The notes under the pieces are model-generated. The model saw nothing but the letters and a program-made list of their open reading frames with translations, was not told the DNA's origin and did no database searches. A program made the translations under genes and the position numbers. Shown here piece by piece: positions 61,921-64,000 of a stretch of 64,000 nucleotides of DNA. Source of the DNA: Toxotes chatareus (Eukaryota; Chordata; Actinopteri; Toxotidae). The stretch is taken from contig CM028893.1 of NCBI GenBank assembly GCA_016801885.1, positions 5,655,950 to 5,719,949 of the forward strand, read 5' to 3'. Position 1 is the first letter of the stretch; the number at the start of each line of letters is the position of its first letter.

Positions 61921-64000
61921 GAGGATCTGTGTGGGGTTTTTTTTTCTTCCTCCATTGTAACTGTAGTGTATTGGTGAATTTTTGGAGGTTAAACTACAGC
62001 TGAAATATTGATGAAATGCTCATTTAAAAAAAAAAAAAAGCTGGAACAATCTAGAAAACTGGGCTTATTTCACTTGATGTCACAGTCTGTCTCTGTGGTT
62101 GTTCTGCAATGATGCATTTTTTTTTTTTCGTCCTCTCTCACTGCGCTCCCAGGTTTATTTTTGTTGGGTGCAAACTGGCATGAATTTATGCAGCTGCTCC
62201 TTTTGACAGCAACAAAATAGTCAGCTGTATCAATCTGACGTGTTTATCAGCACCCTGTTCTGCCTCAGCACATACCGCAGCATGCCCGGTAAACATGAAT
62301 TTATAACAAAATAATGTGAATAATATGAATCATAATCAAGCATAACTAATCAAATCTGACATCTAAAAAGCGTGCACAGTGCAATGCAATGGAGTAGAAT
62401 GGGACAGAATAATCGGCGGTGTTTGTTTGTGTACGTCTGCATGGAAGTGTTTGCCTGTTCTTACCCACCACTTGTCTGCTTATGCAAATCTTGTGTTGAA
62501 AGCCATCGTTGCCCGCCCCTCTCTCGTCGTAGCGGGAAAGTAAACGCCCGCATGCACGTACACTTGAAAATCGCATGCTTACAGTAAGCACAAAGTGGGC
62601 AGGTACTCTATAGGCAGGCACACTTGGCAGAGATGCCCCCACTCACCTATAGTAAGCAGCTGATGAGGTAGTTGTATGCAGCACAGGCACGCACAGAGGC
62701 ATACCTAAAGCCTAGTAATGAGATTTGTAATGTGCTTATATCCTTTCTTTCATTCAACGGAGGGATTGAGAGAAGAGAGGGATTAGGCCTGTATTATCAC
62801 ACTCTGTGGAGGGAGGGATGGAGGGAGGGACAGGGGCATGGAAGGAGAAAGAGGTTATGAAAGGAGAACAGGGAGGGTTTGGACAGTCTATAATCCCTAT
62901 ATGTAGAGAAAATGGTCAGGTAGTGGCAGGCAGGCAGGCAAGGAGATATGGGTAGATAAATGATTGAGATAGATAGAAGGGGATGTAGAGGATGGCGAAC
63001 AGAGCTGGAAGGACTGTGACTCTGTACCACCCACAGAAACCAGAAGAGCAAAGATCAGAATGACATTGTCATATCTCAGAACATCACATCTGAAGATAAG
63101 AAGAAAGAAGAAAAAGGCTGTTTTTGAGGAGTTCCCTCCACACCAGGGAGAGAGAGGAAGAAAATGATTCCTCAAAGACAGGGCGAGGATGTCCTGACAG
63201 AACCCTGTTAAGTACTCAAAGGCCATTATTTTCTAATTAGGATTTGTAGTCTGAAACGTTCCCTCCGAAGGCTGATGGCTAGTGGTTCATCGATGGTGTA
63301 TAAGTACACCTTGTTCCAATTATTGTCGGGATTTATTTAATGGAGGACATCTAGAGGTTAATCACCAGATGCCTCAGAGCTAGCTTTAGGAGGAATGACT
63401 AATAAAAATGACAGACTACACCCCCCCCTCCGTTTGCACGCTGTACTTTCATTCTTAGGATTAAAGTAGAAGACTGGTAGTACCAATATGTAACATCTGT
63501 GCCCAATCTTTTTTTTGCATACAGATAAAGTATTGTATTCACAACATAAACACACATGGACTTAACGTCTTAATATTCTCTCTTTCTCTTCCTCTGCCTC
63601 TTTCTAGTTTTGGATGCTTTCATTAGCCATCTTCAAACAGAGAAGACTGTTTTTCTTTGCCAGCTTTGTGGGGCTTTTTTTTCTCTTTTGTTTAGGTCCA
63701 AAACTCATTTTCAGGTAGCTTTAAAAGGTGTCATAAAGAGTCTTCAATTTGGCTTTCTGAAACCTGAAGATACCTTGGATTTGTTTTGGGGGTTCTTTGC
63801 CAGGTGTGTGCACAGCAAAATAACTTATTTCTTCTTTGTTCTTCCTCCAAAGAGAGTTGTTTCAGTTGTTTGTTTCACATTTCCTGTAACAGCTATGGGG
63901 AGGAAAAAAATTCTGTTCTTGAACAGTCAACGGTTTTTCAATAGGGTGTGTTTCAGCAGTTATGCTTAAAGGCAAACCATAAGTGAATGCAAATTTACTG

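Larger units (their letters stand above)
61400..64000 (+). other. pc: pc intron, continuing past the window end
   Basis: It starts at donor GTATGT. It contains the SINE-like tail and adjoining repeat (61605-61920) and GGGA-rich DNA (62810-62990). No further pc exon was found before 64000. The open frame at 63610-63969 is T-rich and does not match pc. Confidence 0.7.

Noticed and set aside
63610..63969. A 119-residue open frame at the end of the window, after an AG
   Set aside because: Phe/Leu-rich from T-rich DNA, and does not match the next expected pc segment.
1..64000. CRISPR arrays, tRNA or rRNA genes, operons
   Set aside because: No regularly spaced repeat array, no cloverleaf-like tRNA with A/B boxes and no rRNA segment was noticed; the sequence is from a eukaryotic chromosome.

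Overview
The window looks like a teleost fish nuclear chromosome. It has small exons with GT-AG introns, dense (CA/GT)n microsatellites, long pyrimidine-rich stretches and fragments that resemble common teleost interspersed repeats. Only two protein-coding genes can be supported, and both are interrupted by introns.

The minus strand carries a nearly complete lrfn4 (SALM3) gene, a synaptic adhesion protein. Six coding exons lie between 24639 and 6409: 24639-24292, 24180-24018, 22208-22038, 20021-19860, 19012-18278 and 7741-6409. In order they encode the end of a signal peptide, a cysteine-flanked LRR block, an Ig domain, an FN3 domain, a transmembrane helix and a long cytoplasmic tail ending in the PDZ ligand ESVV. 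All five splice junctions keep the reading frame. The extreme 5' end, with the initiator codon, is not resolved. A CpG-richer stretch near 26.2-26.5 kb and several X-box (RFX-like) motifs at 25.4-25.8 kb lie upstream and may be its promoter.

The plus strand carries two consecutive exons of pyruvate carboxylase (pc) at 60347-60491 and 61310-61399. They cover the end of the biotin-carboxylase module and the linker that follows. Earlier pc exons are not seen in the window, so lrfn4 appears to sit inside a pc intron of at least 60 kb, on the opposite strand. From memory, human LRFN4 is nested antisense in PC in the same way.

Region by region: 1-6.4 kb is non-coding and lies downstream of lrfn4. 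6.4-24.6 kb is lrfn4, including a 10.5-kb last intron with large CT-rich tracts. 24.6-27.5 kb is the lrfn4 5' flank. 27.5-60.3 kb is pc intron, with pyrimidine-rich blocks, microsatellites, a TTAA-flanked repeat (49.7-50.9 kb) and a solo LTR with target-site duplication (53.64-54.53 kb). 60.3-61.4 kb holds the pc exons, and the rest to 64 kb is the next pc intron. No RNA gene, CRISPR array or bacterial-type feature was seen.

The most notable points are the interruption of the lrfn4 LRR region by four extra introns, the greatly lengthened intracellular tail and Ig-FN3 linker, the RFX-motif cluster, and the solo LTR.
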